Source: UBA1740 sp045587025
GTDB taxonomy: Bacteria > Bacillota > Clostridia > Oscillospirales > CAG-272
NCBI GenBank assembly: GCA_045587025.1
Contig: JAZNBK010000022.1
Span: 1 to 46,516 of the forward strand
Direction: 5' to 3'
DNA: 46,516 nucleotides
Shown: piece after piece, positions 33,584 to 42,154 of the stretch
Layout: each line of letters begins with the position of its first letter
How positions within the stretch are numbered: position 1 is the first letter of the stretch
Notes under the pieces: model-generated
What the model saw: only the letters and a program-made list of their open reading frames with translations
Database searches by the model: none
What the model was told of the DNA's origin: nothing
Program-made: the position numbers and the translations under genes

Positions 33584-34834
33584 TTACCGTATCTGTCCGT
33601 TCCCTCTGATTACGTATTTATACGTGTTCAGCTCATTTATTCCCATAGGGCCTCTTGCGTGCAGCTTTTGCGTAGAAATTCCTATTTCCGCGCCGCATCC
33701 GAACTCACCGCCGTCGGTAAATCTGGTAGAGGCGTTCACGTAAACTGCGGCGCTGTCTATCTCTTTTATAAACCTATCGGCGTTAATCTGCAGCTCCGTG
33801 ATAATGGCGTCGCTGTGATGCGTTGAATGATTTTCTATATGCGCTATCGCCTCGTTTATATTCTTGACTACCTTTACCGCTAAAATGTAATCCAAAAACT
33901 CCGTAGAGAAGTCCTCGTCGGTCGCAGGATTGCCCTCGATTATCGCCCCCGCCTTTTCGCAAAGGCGAAGCTCGACGGGTATTTTTCCCTTTTTCTTTCT
34001 CTCGTCTACGAGTCGCTCTTTAAGCATAGGCAAAAAGGTCTTCGCTACCTTTTCATTAACAAGGCAGACCTCCTCTGCGTTACAGACGGAAGGACGGCTC
34101 GTCTTTGCGTTTTCGATTATATTAAGCGCCTTTTTTATATCGGCGTACTCGTCGACGTAAATATGGCAAATTCCCGTCCCCGTTTCTATGCACGGAACGG
34201 TTGCGTTTTCAACGCAAGCCCTGATAAGTCCCGCTCCGCCTCTTGGAATCAAAAGGTCTACGTACTCGTTCGCCGTCATAAGAGCGTTTGCGCTTTCTCT
34301 CGTTCTGTCCTCGACTAAATTTATAAGGTCCTCGCTCATCTTGCATTTTTTCAGTCCGTTTTTCAACGCGGAAACAATGGCGAAGCAGGAATTATAGCTT
34401 TCCTTTCCGCCGCGCAAAACGCATACGTTTCCGCTCTTCAATGCGAGCCCCGCCGTATCTGCCGAAACGTTCGGTCTGCTCTCAAAAATTACCGCAACGA
34501 CGCCAAACGGTACCGAAACCTTTGAAATCTGAAGTCCGTTTGAGTGCGTATGACATTCAAGAACTCTGCCGTTCGGGTCTTTAAGCGACGCAATTTTCTT
34601 CAATCCGTCCGCCATAGCCAAAATTCTCTCGTCGGTAAGGCGCAGTCGGTCCTTCATAACCTCGGAAAGCTCGGTCGCCTGCGCTAAATCTATCTCGTTC
34701 GCGCGAAGGATAGCTTCCTTCTCCCCGACGAGCGCCTCCGCCATGGCGACAAGCGCCCTGTTTTTCTCCTCGTTTGTCAAAAGAGCCGCCTTTTTGGTGG
34801 CTTTTTTTGCTTTTTCCAGCATGCTTTGAAGCAT
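33584..34834 (-). CDS. proA: Gamma-glutamyl phosphate reductase
   Basis: The 416-residue enzyme reduces glutamyl phosphate to the semialdehyde in proline synthesis. It has the aldehyde-dehydrogenase fold. IFESRPNVSADTAGLALKSGN is a family block, and the catalytic Cys lies in KTSRPSVCNAEEVCLV near residue 250. The C-terminal part ends with FTDGGEFGCGAEIGISTQKLHARGP. Its ATG overlaps the proB stop by one base (TAATG), so the two are coupled, in keeping with direct transfer of the unstable intermediate. Confidence 0.98.
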   Translation of the reverse strand: MLQSMLEKAKKATKKAALLTNEEKNRALVAMAEALVGEKEAILRANEIDLAQATELSEVMKDRLRLTDERILAMADGLKKIASLKDPNGRVLECHTHSNGLQISKVSVPFGVVAVIFESRPNVSADTAGLALKSGNVCVLRGGKESYNSCFAIVSALKNGLKKCKMSEDLINLVEDRTRESANALMTANEYVDLLIPRGGAGLIRACVENATVPCIETGTGICHIYVDEYADIKKALNIIENAKTSRPSVCNAEEVCLVNEKVAKTFLPMLKERLVDERKKKGKIPVELRLCEKAGAIIEGNPATDEDFSTEFLDYILAVKVVKNINEAIAHIENHSTHHSDAIITELQINADRFIKEIDSAAVYVNASTRFTDGGEFGCGAEIGISTQKLHARGPMGINELNTYKYVIRGNGQIR

Positions 34835-35604
34835 TATTTTTTCACCGCCTTAAATTTTGTGCCTACGCTTTTTCCCTCTATTACGTCGTATAGCAATTCG
34901 GGCTCTTTTCCGTTCATTATGATCATATCGCAACCGCACTCCATACAGATTTTAGCGGCGTCGAGCTTCGTTTTCATTCCGCCTGTTCCCAAAGAGGAGC
35001 CGGCTCCCTTTCCAAAGGAAAGCATTTCGGGTGTCAGCTCGTCTACGTACTCGATAAGCTTTGCGTTTCTATCTACGTGAGGGTCTGCGGTATACAGCCC
35101 GTCAATGTCGGAGAGAATGATGAGCGTGTCCGCCTTTACGCTCTTTGCAACGTACGCGGAGAGCGTGTCGTTATCTCCCACCTTTATTTCGTCGGTCGCT
35201 ATCGTGTCGTTTTCGTTTATAATCGGAATTACCCCGAACTCTATCAGCTTTTCGAGCGTGTTCTCGAAATTTTTGTGCCTGTCCTCGTGCGAAAAGTCAT
35301 CGTTCGTAATCAATATCTGCGCTATCGTGTGATTATACTCGGAGAACATTTTGTCGTACGTATACATCAGCTCGCACTGTCCGACGGCGGCTGCCGCCTG
35401 CTTCGTCTGAATATCGGTCGGTCTCGTTTTTAGCCCTATCTTTCCGACACCCATTCCTATCGCGCCCGAGCTGACCATAATAATCTCGTTTCCCATGTTT
35501 TTCAGGTCGCTGATTATTTTACATAGCTTTTCTGCGCATCTCACGTTAAGACAGCCCGTATCGTGCGCGAGGGTAGACGTTCCGATTTTAATTGCTATTC
35601 TCAT
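34834..35604 (-). CDS. proB: Glutamate 5-kinase without PUA domain
   Basis: The 256-residue enzyme makes glutamyl phosphate, the first step of proline synthesis. The amino-acid-kinase fold is complete: IAIKIGTSTL, VSSGAIGMGVGKIGL, INENDTIATDEIKVGDNDTLSAYVA, ILSDIDGLYTADPH and GTGGMKTKLDAAKI. Many bacterial ProB proteins have a further PUA domain of about 100 residues; it is absent here. The ATG at 35604 is chosen over longer upstream options because it starts the conserved kinase fold and follows GAGG. It lies 10 bases after the DacF-like gene. Confidence 0.95.
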   Translation of the reverse strand: MRIAIKIGTSTLAHDTGCLNVRCAEKLCKIISDLKNMGNEIIMVSSGAIGMGVGKIGLKTRPTDIQTKQAAAAVGQCELMYTYDKMFSEYNHTIAQILITNDDFSHEDRHKNFENTLEKLIEFGVIPIINENDTIATDEIKVGDNDTLSAYVAKSVKADTLIILSDIDGLYTADPHVDRNAKLIEYVDELTPEMLSFGKGAGSSLGTGGMKTKLDAAKICMECGCDMIIMNGKEPELLYDVIEGKSVGTKFKAVKK

Positions 35605-35614
35605 TTTTTCATCC

Positions 35615-37015
35615 TCATTTTCGTATATCTTGATTTGTTTCTCTGCTATTTTGCTTGTCCTTTTCCCTTTTTTGCCCGTTTTTTTCTCTGAGGAAAACCG
35701 CTTCCGTATGAGAGCGGTACAAAATACTCGCCACAACGAAAAGAAGGAGCAAAATTATGAAAATTATCGTCAGCGGGTTTCTCAAAAACCGCTTGACAAA
35801 TCCGCCGAATTCAAGCACTAAGCTCTTTGAAACGGCATTGTTGGTAACGAGCTCTACCTCGTCCAAAAGCTCTCCTTTATAGAGAACCCGCACGCTGCCT
35901 ACCGTTTTTCCTTGGCTTACAGGGGCGTCAAGCACGCGCTCTTCGCAAATTACGTCGTATTCTATATCCTTTTCTACGTCAACGTCCTTAGGAAGAAACG
36001 CAAAAAGCTTTTCCTTTGGTACTATCGTTACGTAATCCGCCTGTCTCGACATCCTGATAGGAATTTCACCGAACACCCTGTGCTTTTCAAGCACGCATTT
36101 TAGCGAAAAGCCCTCCACGCCGTAATCGAGCAAGCTTGAGCAGAGCGTAAAGGCGTTTCTTATTTTTCCGTTTTCGTCACGGATGCTCGCTTCGCTGTCC
36201 GCGCCCATAATTATACAGACGTACGCGAGATTTCCCTCCCTCTTTTCTGCTATCAGGCAGGTGTCGGTTCGGGACGACGAGCCGTAAACAATTCCGTTTA
36301 TGCTCGTATCGTAATAATTCGTATTGTAATAATTTGAAGAGATAGGGTTTCTGTTATATATCGTCGCCCCGTCTCCGCCAATCTCTATTTTTGAGCTGAA
36401 GGACGAGGAAATTTTCGATATCTCCGCATAGTTGAGAAAAGCGCAGGCGAGCCGAGCGCAGTCTCTCGCCGTGGTTTTTGCGCCGAGCGCATTCACGCCC
36501 GTAGGGTTTATGTAAACAGTGCTTGTCATTCCAAGCTCTGCGGCTTTTTCGTTCATTTCGGAAACGAACGCGTCCACGCTTCCGCAGGCGAGAACGGCGA
36601 GCGCCTGAGATGCGTCGTTCGCTCCGCTTATAAGCATAAGCTCAAAAAGGTCTCTTATCTGCGCTTTTCTGCCTAAATAGTCGTTAAGACATCTCCATTC
36701 TCCGTTATGAAAGGACTGATATGCGGTATACCCACTCGTCATATCCTCGGTTATCTGCGCGTATTCGTCGATACGGTCTCTCAGCTTTTCATACGCCACT
36801 ATCGCCGTCATAAGCTTCGCCGTCGCAGAGGGGGTGTGCTCCTCCTCTGAAAAATGCTCGAACACTATATTTTGCGTTTCAAAGTTTATAAGCAGAACCG
36901 AGCTCGCCTCTGAAATTTCTTTTGGCGGCTCTGCCGCAAGTGCGGTGGGCGCCGTTAAATTAACCAAAATAAGCAAAAAGGCAAAAAACGAGAAGATACG
37001 GCGTTTTTTCATCAT
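35615..37015 (-). CDS. DacF-like D-Ala-D-Ala carboxypeptidase homologue with degenerate active site
   Basis: The 466-residue protein has a signal peptide, an S11-peptidase (PBP5/6-like) domain to about residue 280, a beta domain, and a C-terminal membrane helix (about 408-430) with a basic tail. Family landmarks are clear, but all three catalytic motifs are altered. The SxxK serine aligns with Ala64 (PSATAKLMTA; Lys67 kept). The SxN serine aligns with Gly131 (SGAND). KTG is VYG at 243-245. It is therefore likely not a working carboxypeptidase, though a non-standard Ser63 is possible. It lies between dnaJ (22 bases) and proB (10 bases) without a terminator. GGAGG precedes the ATG. Confidence 0.88.
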   Translation of the reverse strand: MMKKRRIFSFFAFLLILVNLTAPTALAAEPPKEISEASSVLLINFETQNIVFEHFSEEEHTPSATAKLMTAIVAYEKLRDRIDEYAQITEDMTSGYTAYQSFHNGEWRCLNDYLGRKAQIRDLFELMLISGANDASQALAVLACGSVDAFVSEMNEKAAELGMTSTVYINPTGVNALGAKTTARDCARLACAFLNYAEISKISSSFSSKIEIGGDGATIYNRNPISSNYYNTNYYDTSINGIVYGSSSRTDTCLIAEKREGNLAYVCIIMGADSEASIRDENGKIRNAFTLCSSLLDYGVEGFSLKCVLEKHRVFGEIPIRMSRQADYVTIVPKEKLFAFLPKDVDVEKDIEYDVICEERVLDAPVSQGKTVGSVRVLYKGELLDEVELVTNNAVSKSLVLEFGGFVKRFLRNPLTIIFIILLLLFVVASILYRSHTEAVFLREKNGQKREKDKQNSRETNQDIRK

Positions 37016-37037
37016 ACCTACCTCCTCGCTTTATCGC

Positions 37038-38156
37038 TTACTTGTTAAAAATTTTTTTAAAAAACGTGCTTTTCTTTGAGTTGTTGCTTTCGTTGCAGCT
37101 CTTAGCGAACTCTTCCAAAAGCTCCTTTTGCTTTGCGTTCAAGTTCCTCGGAACCTCGATATTTACGGAAAAGATAAGGTCGCCCTTCCTTTTCGTGTTG
37201 ATATCCGCAATTCCCTTTCCGCCGAGCTTAAAGGACGCTCCCGTCTGCGTGCCCTCGGGAATCGTATACTTAACGTTACCCTCTAACGTGGGAACGTCAA
37301 TTTCCGCGCCGAGCGCCGCCTCGGTAAAGGCGACGGGAATTTCGCAGTAAAGGTTGTTGCCCTCTCTCTCGAAAATGCTATGCCGACGAACTCTGACCTC
37401 AAGAATTAAATCTCCGTTCGGACCGCCGTTGCGTCCGCAGTCGCCCTCGTTTCTGAGCGCAATTCTCATTCCGTTATCTATACCTGCGGGAATACTTACC
37501 TCAAGCTTCTTTTTCAGCTTGACATACGCGCGTCCGTTGCAGTTCTTACACGGGCTTTTGATAATCTTTCCGCTTCCCTTACAGTTAGGGCAGGGGCGCG
37601 AGGACTGGAACATACCGAAGGCGGTATTCTGCCGAACAGAAACCTGTCCCGTTCCTCGACAATTCGAACAGGTCTCGGGCTTCGTGCCCCGCTCTGCGCC
37701 CGTTCCGTTACAGTCGGAGCATTTTTCTATGTGATTGAAGCTGATTTCCTTTTTACAGCCAAAGGCGGCTTCCTCAAAGGAAATATCAATTCTTGTGAAA
37801 ACATCCTCGCCTGCCATCGGTCTGTTAGCAGATGACGAGCCGCCGCCGAAGCCGCCCGCTCCGCCAAAGAAGGAAGAAAAGATGTCGCTGAAGTCAAAGC
37901 CGCCGAAGCCGCCCGCTCCGCCCGTCTGGTCGAAGGCGGCGTGACCGAATTGGTCGTACTTGCTCTTTTTGTCAGGGTCGGAAAGCACTCCGTACGCTTC
38001 GTTTATTTCCTTGAACTTTTGTTCCGCTTCCTTGTTGTCAGGGTTCATATCGGGATGATATTTTTTCGCTAATGTACGGTACGCCTTTTTCAGCTCCTGC
38101 TCCGTCGCGTTCTTACCGACACCAAGCACCTCGTAATAATCTCGCTTTTCAGCCAT
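37038..38156 (-). CDS. dnaJ: DnaJ chaperone
   Basis: The 372-residue co-chaperone activates DnaK ATPase. The J domain (1-70) includes HPD in YHPDMNPDN. A Gly/Phe-rich region follows (about 75-110), then four zinc repeats: CSDCNGTG, CSNCRGTG, CPNCKGSG and the imperfect CKNCNGRA, in which the last CxxCxGxG is relaxed. The C-terminal substrate-binding domains complete it. The gene follows dnaK after a 138-base gap with a hairpin. Confidence 0.98.
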   Translation of the reverse strand: MAEKRDYYEVLGVGKNATEQELKKAYRTLAKKYHPDMNPDNKEAEQKFKEINEAYGVLSDPDKKSKYDQFGHAAFDQTGGAGGFGGFDFSDIFSSFFGGAGGFGGGSSSANRPMAGEDVFTRIDISFEEAAFGCKKEISFNHIEKCSDCNGTGAERGTKPETCSNCRGTGQVSVRQNTAFGMFQSSRPCPNCKGSGKIIKSPCKNCNGRAYVKLKKKLEVSIPAGIDNGMRIALRNEGDCGRNGGPNGDLILEVRVRRHSIFEREGNNLYCEIPVAFTEAALGAEIDVPTLEGNVKYTIPEGTQTGASFKLGGKGIADINTKRKGDLIFSVNIEVPRNLNAKQKELLEEFAKSCNESNNSKKSTFFKKIFNK

Positions 38157-38267
38157 ATATCCCCCAAAAAATTAAGTAATGATAGATAGTCGCAAACGGT
38201 TTTGTAGCGTTTAGTTTACGTTTTTTTGGACAATCCGCGCTGTGAAATCCCTCTTAACCGTTGCTTT

Positions 38268-38287
38268 GGGGCGGTGTTCGCCGCCCC
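38268..38287. other. Hairpin in the dnaK-dnaJ gap
   Basis: GGGGCGG and CCGCCCC with loop TGTTCG. The T-run lies on the plus-strand side (TTTTTAA), so on the operon strand it is a hairpin without a U-run. It may stabilise the 3' end of dnaK mRNA or limit antisense transcription; it is not a normal operon terminator. Confidence 0.6.
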
Positions 38288-38294
38288 TTTTTAA

Positions 38295-40118
38295 TTATTG
38301 GTTAGTTTTATCCTCATATTCAGCGTCGTAGTACGTGCCGTCTCCGCCTGCGCCTTGCGCGCCTTCGGCGTTTGCGCCCTGCGCTCCGCTTTGCTTATAA
38401 AGCTGCTCCGAGAGAGCGTAGAACGCCTTTTCAAGCGCCTCCGTGTCCGCCTTGATATCTTCGGTGTTGTTGCCCTTTACCGTTTCCTTCAATTTTTCAA
38501 TTGCGCTCAAGACGTCCGCCTTGTCTGCGTCGCTTACCTTATCGCCCATTTCGTTCAATGCTTTTTCGCTCTGGAAAATCAAGGTTTCCGCATGGTTTTT
38601 CGTTTCAACAGCTTCCTTTTGCTTCTTGTCCTCTTCTGCGAATTTTTCAGCATCCTTAACCGCGCGGTCGATGTCCTCCTGGCTCATATTCGTAGATGAG
38701 GTAATGGTAATATGCTGTTCCTTGCCCGTTCCCTTGTCGGTTGCGGTAACGTTAACTATGCCGTTCGCGTCGATATCAAAGGTAACCTCGATTTGAGGAA
38801 CGCCTCTGGGAGCGGAAGGTATTCCGTCGAGAACGAATCTGCCGAGCGTCGTGTTTCCTGCCGCCATATCGCGCTCACCCTGAAGCACGTGAATTTCAAC
38901 GGAGGTCTGTCCGTCCGCCGCGGTAGAATAAATCTGGCTCTTCTTTACAGGAATAGTAGTATTTCTGTCGATAATGCGGTTAAATACTCCGCCGAGTGTT
39001 TCGATACCCAAGGAAAGAGGTGTAACGTCCAAGAGAAGAAGGTCTTTAACGTCGCCGCCGAGAACGCCGCCTTGAATAGCCGCGCCAAGCGCAACACATT
39101 CGTCGGGGTTAATTCCCTTGAAGGGCTCTTTTCCTATAAAGCTCTTGACTGCCTCCTGAACGGCGGGTATTCTCGTAGAACCGCCGACGAGAAGAATTTT
39201 ATTTACGTCCGACGCGCGAAGTCCTGCGTCAGCGAGAACCTGCTTCGTGGGCTTCATCGTCGCTTCTACAAGGTCGTGGGTAAGCTCGTCGAATTTAGAA
39301 CGTGTGAGTGTCGCCTCAAAATGCTTAGGACCTGTCGCATCTGCCGTAATAAAGGGAAGACTGATCTGAGTTGTAGTCATACCGGAAAGCTCTATCTTCG
39401 CCTTTTCCGCAGCTTCCTTCAAGCGCTGAAGCGCCATTTTGTCCTGACGAAGATCAATGTTGTTTTCCTGCTTGAAGGTTTCTGCCATCCAGTTGATAAT
39501 TCTTTCGTCGAAATCGTCACCGCCAAGACGGTTGTTACCCGCGGTAGCCAAAACCTCAAATACTCCGTCCGAGATTTCGAGCAAGGAAACGTCGAACGTT
39601 CCGCCGCCAAGGTCGAAAATCATAATCTTCTGCTCTGCTTCCTTATCCATTCCGTAAGCAAGCGCTGCCGCCGTCGGCTCGTTTATGATACGGAGAACCT
39701 CAAGTCCTGCGATTTTTCCCGCGTCCTTCGTCGCCTGACGCTGAGCGTCGGAGAAGTATGCAGGAACGGTGATGACCGCCTGAGTTACGGGCGCGCCGAG
39801 ATACGCCTCTGCGTCTGCCTTGAGCTTCTGAAGTATCATTGCGGATATTTCCTGAGGAGAATAGTTCTTTCCCTCGATAGCAACCTTAAAATCGGTACCC
39901 ATATGGCGCTTGATACTGCTGACGGTACGATCGGGGTTCGTAACCGCCTGGCGCTTCGCCACCTGACCTACCATTCTTTCATTCGTCTTAGAAAAAGCAA
40001 CGACGGAAGGCGTTGTTCTCGCTCCCTCGGGGTTCGGAATAACGATCGGCTCGCCGCCCTCAAATACTGCCACGCAGGAGTTTGTAGTTCCTAAGTCTAT
40101 ACCTATGATTTTTCCCAT
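38295..40118 (-). CDS. dnaK: DnaK chaperone (Hsp70)
   Basis: The 607-residue Hsp70 binds unfolded proteins in an ATP-driven cycle. The start MGKIIGIDLGTTNSC holds the phosphate-1 motif; IFDLGGGTFDVSLLE and LVGGSTRIPAVQ are phosphate-2 and adenosine motifs. The substrate domain (DVTPLSLGIETLGG onwards) and an alpha-helical lid follow, with a Gly/Ala-rich tail. I start it at the ATG at 40118 after GGAGG; the longer upstream reading frame adds 19 unlike residues. It lies 46 bases after grpE. Confidence 0.98.
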   Translation of the reverse strand: MGKIIGIDLGTTNSCVAVFEGGEPIVIPNPEGARTTPSVVAFSKTNERMVGQVAKRQAVTNPDRTVSSIKRHMGTDFKVAIEGKNYSPQEISAMILQKLKADAEAYLGAPVTQAVITVPAYFSDAQRQATKDAGKIAGLEVLRIINEPTAAALAYGMDKEAEQKIMIFDLGGGTFDVSLLEISDGVFEVLATAGNNRLGGDDFDERIINWMAETFKQENNIDLRQDKMALQRLKEAAEKAKIELSGMTTTQISLPFITADATGPKHFEATLTRSKFDELTHDLVEATMKPTKQVLADAGLRASDVNKILLVGGSTRIPAVQEAVKSFIGKEPFKGINPDECVALGAAIQGGVLGGDVKDLLLLDVTPLSLGIETLGGVFNRIIDRNTTIPVKKSQIYSTAADGQTSVEIHVLQGERDMAAGNTTLGRFVLDGIPSAPRGVPQIEVTFDIDANGIVNVTATDKGTGKEQHITITSSTNMSQEDIDRAVKDAEKFAEEDKKQKEAVETKNHAETLIFQSEKALNEMGDKVSDADKADVLSAIEKLKETVKGNNTEDIKADTEALEKAFYALSEQLYKQSGAQGANAEGAQGAGGDGTYYDAEYEDKTNQ

Positions 40119-40164
40119 AATAATTTTTCCTCCAAATATATATGTTGTTTGTTTTTTGTAAATT

Positions 40165-40737
40165 TTAGTTTGCAACCTTTACCATTGCGTATCTTATAAT
40201 TTTTTCTTTCAGGCGATATCCCGTCTGAAACACCTCGGCTATCACATTCTCTCCGAGCGCTTCGTCCTCTATATGCAAAACGGCGTTGTGCATATTGGGG
40301 TCAAACGCTTCTCCCGCCTGACCGAACTTTTCAATTCCCGCTTTTGCGAGCATACCGTCGATGCTCTTTGCCGTAATTGCAAGTCCTTCCGCCACCTTTT
40401 CGGCGCTCTCGTAAATCGAAGCGCGCTCAAGATTGTCGAAGATAGGCAAGATTTCCTTTATAATATCAGCGACAGCGTCGGAATATATTCCGTCTCTCTC
40501 CTTTGCGCTGCGCTTTCTGAAATTGTCGTACTCTGCAGCAAGACGTAAATATTTATCCTTCGTTTCGTTAAGCTCTCTTTCCAAGCTTTCCGCTTTTTCT
40601 TTAAATTCGGCAAGCTCGGATTTAAGCTTCGAGCTTTCCTTTTTCTTTTCCTTTTCGGTTTGCTTTTCCTGCTCGGGAGCAGCTTCCTTGCTCTGCTCTG
40701 TCGTTTCCTCTGCGAGCTTTTCTTCTCTTTCTGTCAT
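40165..40737 (-). CDS. grpE: GrpE nucleotide-exchange factor
   Basis: The 190-residue protein swaps ADP for ATP on DnaK. An acidic, Lys/Glu-rich N-terminal coiled coil (about 1-75) leads to YLRLAAEYDNFRKRSAKER and the C-terminal beta domain ending EVFQTGYRLKEKIIRYAMVKVAN. I chose the ATG at 40737, preceded by AAAGGG; ATGs at 40758 and 40776 overlap the end of hrcA and have weaker sites. The start could be either of the first two. Confidence 0.94.
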   Translation of the reverse strand: MTEREEKLAEETTEQSKEAAPEQEKQTEKEKKKESSKLKSELAEFKEKAESLERELNETKDKYLRLAAEYDNFRKRSAKERDGIYSDAVADIIKEILPIFDNLERASIYESAEKVAEGLAITAKSIDGMLAKAGIEKFGQAGEAFDPNMHNAVLHIEDEALGENVIAEVFQTGYRLKEKIIRYAMVKVAN

Positions 40738-40750
40738 GGTTTCGCCCTTT

Positions 40751-41806
40751 CTATTCATTCTTATCGTTTTCCTCATTCAGAAGGTTGTCAATTCCGCTCG
40801 CCAAATGGTCTATCGTGGAAATGACCTTTGAGTAATTCATTCTTCTCGGTCCGATTATACCGATAGCGCCAATTACTCGGTCCCCTCTCTTAATGCTCTT
40901 AAATACTAACGTAGAATTGCTCATAACTCTTACGTTGTTCTCGCTTCCGATAAATATGTTTATGTTGTCGGCGCTCGACTTGTCAAGCGGAACGAGATTA
41001 AAGGACTGCTCCTTATCCTCGATAACGCCGAGCAGTCCTCGCAGCTGCTCAAGGTCGGTATATTCGGGATATTGCAGCAGGTGGTTAACTCCCTCTACCC
41101 GTATGTCTCCTCCGTCGAACTCCTTTAGCGTTTCGTGTATCGCCTTAACTATCGGGGTAACGATGGCAGACGCCTCCTGCATTTCCTGCTCGAGCTTCAT
41201 AATCTCGGAGAGCAGAATGTCGTCCGCGCTCACGTTTACGAGCGAGCGGTTCAGAAGGAAGGAAAGGCGTTCGAGCATCGGCTCGTCTATATTAAACGCC
41301 AGACGTATCGTCTTCGTCTTGACGGTCCGATTTTCGAGAAGCATAACCAAAACGAAGTTGCGCGAGTCGAGATATACGCACTCAAAGCGAGTAACCTTTA
41401 TCGACGCGTTTTTCGGCTTCAACGCAAAGCTCGTGTAATTCGTGACGGACGCCGCGATTTTGGACGCCTCGGCAAGCAGGTGGTCGAGCTCGTTCAGCTT
41501 GCTTTTCAAGGAAACGTTTAATTGCTCTATCTCGGAGCTCGTAGCCGTGTATTCCTGCAAAAGCGAGTTGACGTAATAGCGATATCCCAGCTCGGAAGGA
41601 ATTCTGCCCGCAGACGTGTGCGGCTGCTCGAGATAACCCAGCGCCTCAAGCTCTGCCATTTCGTTACGAATGGTAGCAGACGAGCAGGCGAGCTGCTTAT
41701 CCATAGCGAGAAACTTCGAGCCGACCGGCTCGCCAAACGCAATATGAGCGTCTATAATCGCCTTTAATATAAGCTTTTTTCTTGCGCTTAATTCGTTCTC
41801 TGACAT
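40751..41806 (-). CDS. hrcA: HrcA heat-shock repressor
   Basis: The 351-residue repressor binds CIRCE. An N-terminal winged helix (ARKKLILKAIIDAHIAFGEPVGSK to ATIRNEMAELEALGYLEQPHTSAGR, about 8-75) is followed by a GAF-like regulatory domain and ends with IGAIGIIGPRRMNYSKVISTID. I start it at the ATG at 41806, after AGAGGGG, since the extra 12 upstream residues would overlap the CIRCE region. It is the first gene of the operon and so represses itself and all genes behind it. Confidence 0.97.
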   Translation of the reverse strand: MSENELSARKKLILKAIIDAHIAFGEPVGSKFLAMDKQLACSSATIRNEMAELEALGYLEQPHTSAGRIPSELGYRYYVNSLLQEYTATSSEIEQLNVSLKSKLNELDHLLAEASKIAASVTNYTSFALKPKNASIKVTRFECVYLDSRNFVLVMLLENRTVKTKTIRLAFNIDEPMLERLSFLLNRSLVNVSADDILLSEIMKLEQEMQEASAIVTPIVKAIHETLKEFDGGDIRVEGVNHLLQYPEYTDLEQLRGLLGVIEDKEQSFNLVPLDKSSADNINIFIGSENNVRVMSNSTLVFKSIKRGDRVIGAIGIIGPRRMNYSKVISTIDHLASGIDNLLNEENDKNE

Positions 41807-41835
41807 CTGATCCCCTCTTTCCGAGCTTCTCTTTT

Positions 41836-41862
41836 TTAGCACTCGAAGGCGTTAAGTGCTAA
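41836..41862 (-). promoter_or_regulatory. CIRCE operator of the hrcA operon
   Basis: The inverted repeat is TTAGCACTC, nine bases (GAAGGCGTT), then AAGTGCTAA, one base from the ideal GAGTGCTAA. It lies just downstream of the predicted start site, the usual position for HrcA repression. Confidence 0.95.
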
Positions 41863-41872
41863 TCTCGTGTAT

Positions 41873-41901
41873 AAAATACCACTTTTTTTCGAAAAAGTCA
41901 A
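41873..41901 (-). promoter_or_regulatory. Promoter of the hrcA operon
   Basis: On the minus strand there is TTGACT (41901-41896), a 17-base spacer and TATTTT (41878-41873). CIRCE begins a few bases after the predicted start. Confidence 0.8.
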
Positions 41902-41948
41902 TAGCAAACAGGTCTTTTATTGTGAACGTTTTGTTAATTTAGGGGGCG

Positions 41949-41957
41949 AAGTGCTAA
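41949..41957. promoter_or_regulatory. Orphan CIRCE half-site
   Basis: AAGTGCTAA repeats the right arm of CIRCE about 90 bases further upstream. No matching left arm is present. Nothing else stands out between 41902 and 42120 apart from AT-rich sequence. Confidence 0.35.
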
Positions 41958-42120
41958 TTTTTGCGCCTTTTTTCCGTTTTTTGTCGGTTTTTTCTAAATT
42001 TCGCCGTTTTCTGCGTCTTTCCTTGCGCCCGAGCGCCAAGGACAGAATATATTTTTCCTTGCGCAAAGCAAAAATATAACAAAATTAAGAAAATGATTAC
42101 AAATTATAACAGTTTGCTAC

Positions 42121-42149
42121 TTGACAGAAAGCCCTCCTTATTATATAAT
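42121..42149 (+). promoter_or_regulatory. Promoter of rny
   Basis: TTGACA (42121-42126), a 17-base spacer and TATAAT (42144-42149) match the consensus fully. The start should fall near 42156. Confidence 0.92.
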
Positions 42150-42154
42150 AATTA

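Noticed and set aside
38712..40094. Long plus-strand open frame (460 codons) opposite dnaK
   Set aside because: dnaK is certain on the other strand; the antisense frame results from its codon use and has no family resemblance.
41902..42120. A small gene between hrcA and rny
   Set aside because: Short open frames there lack ribosome sites and are very AT-rich and low in complexity.
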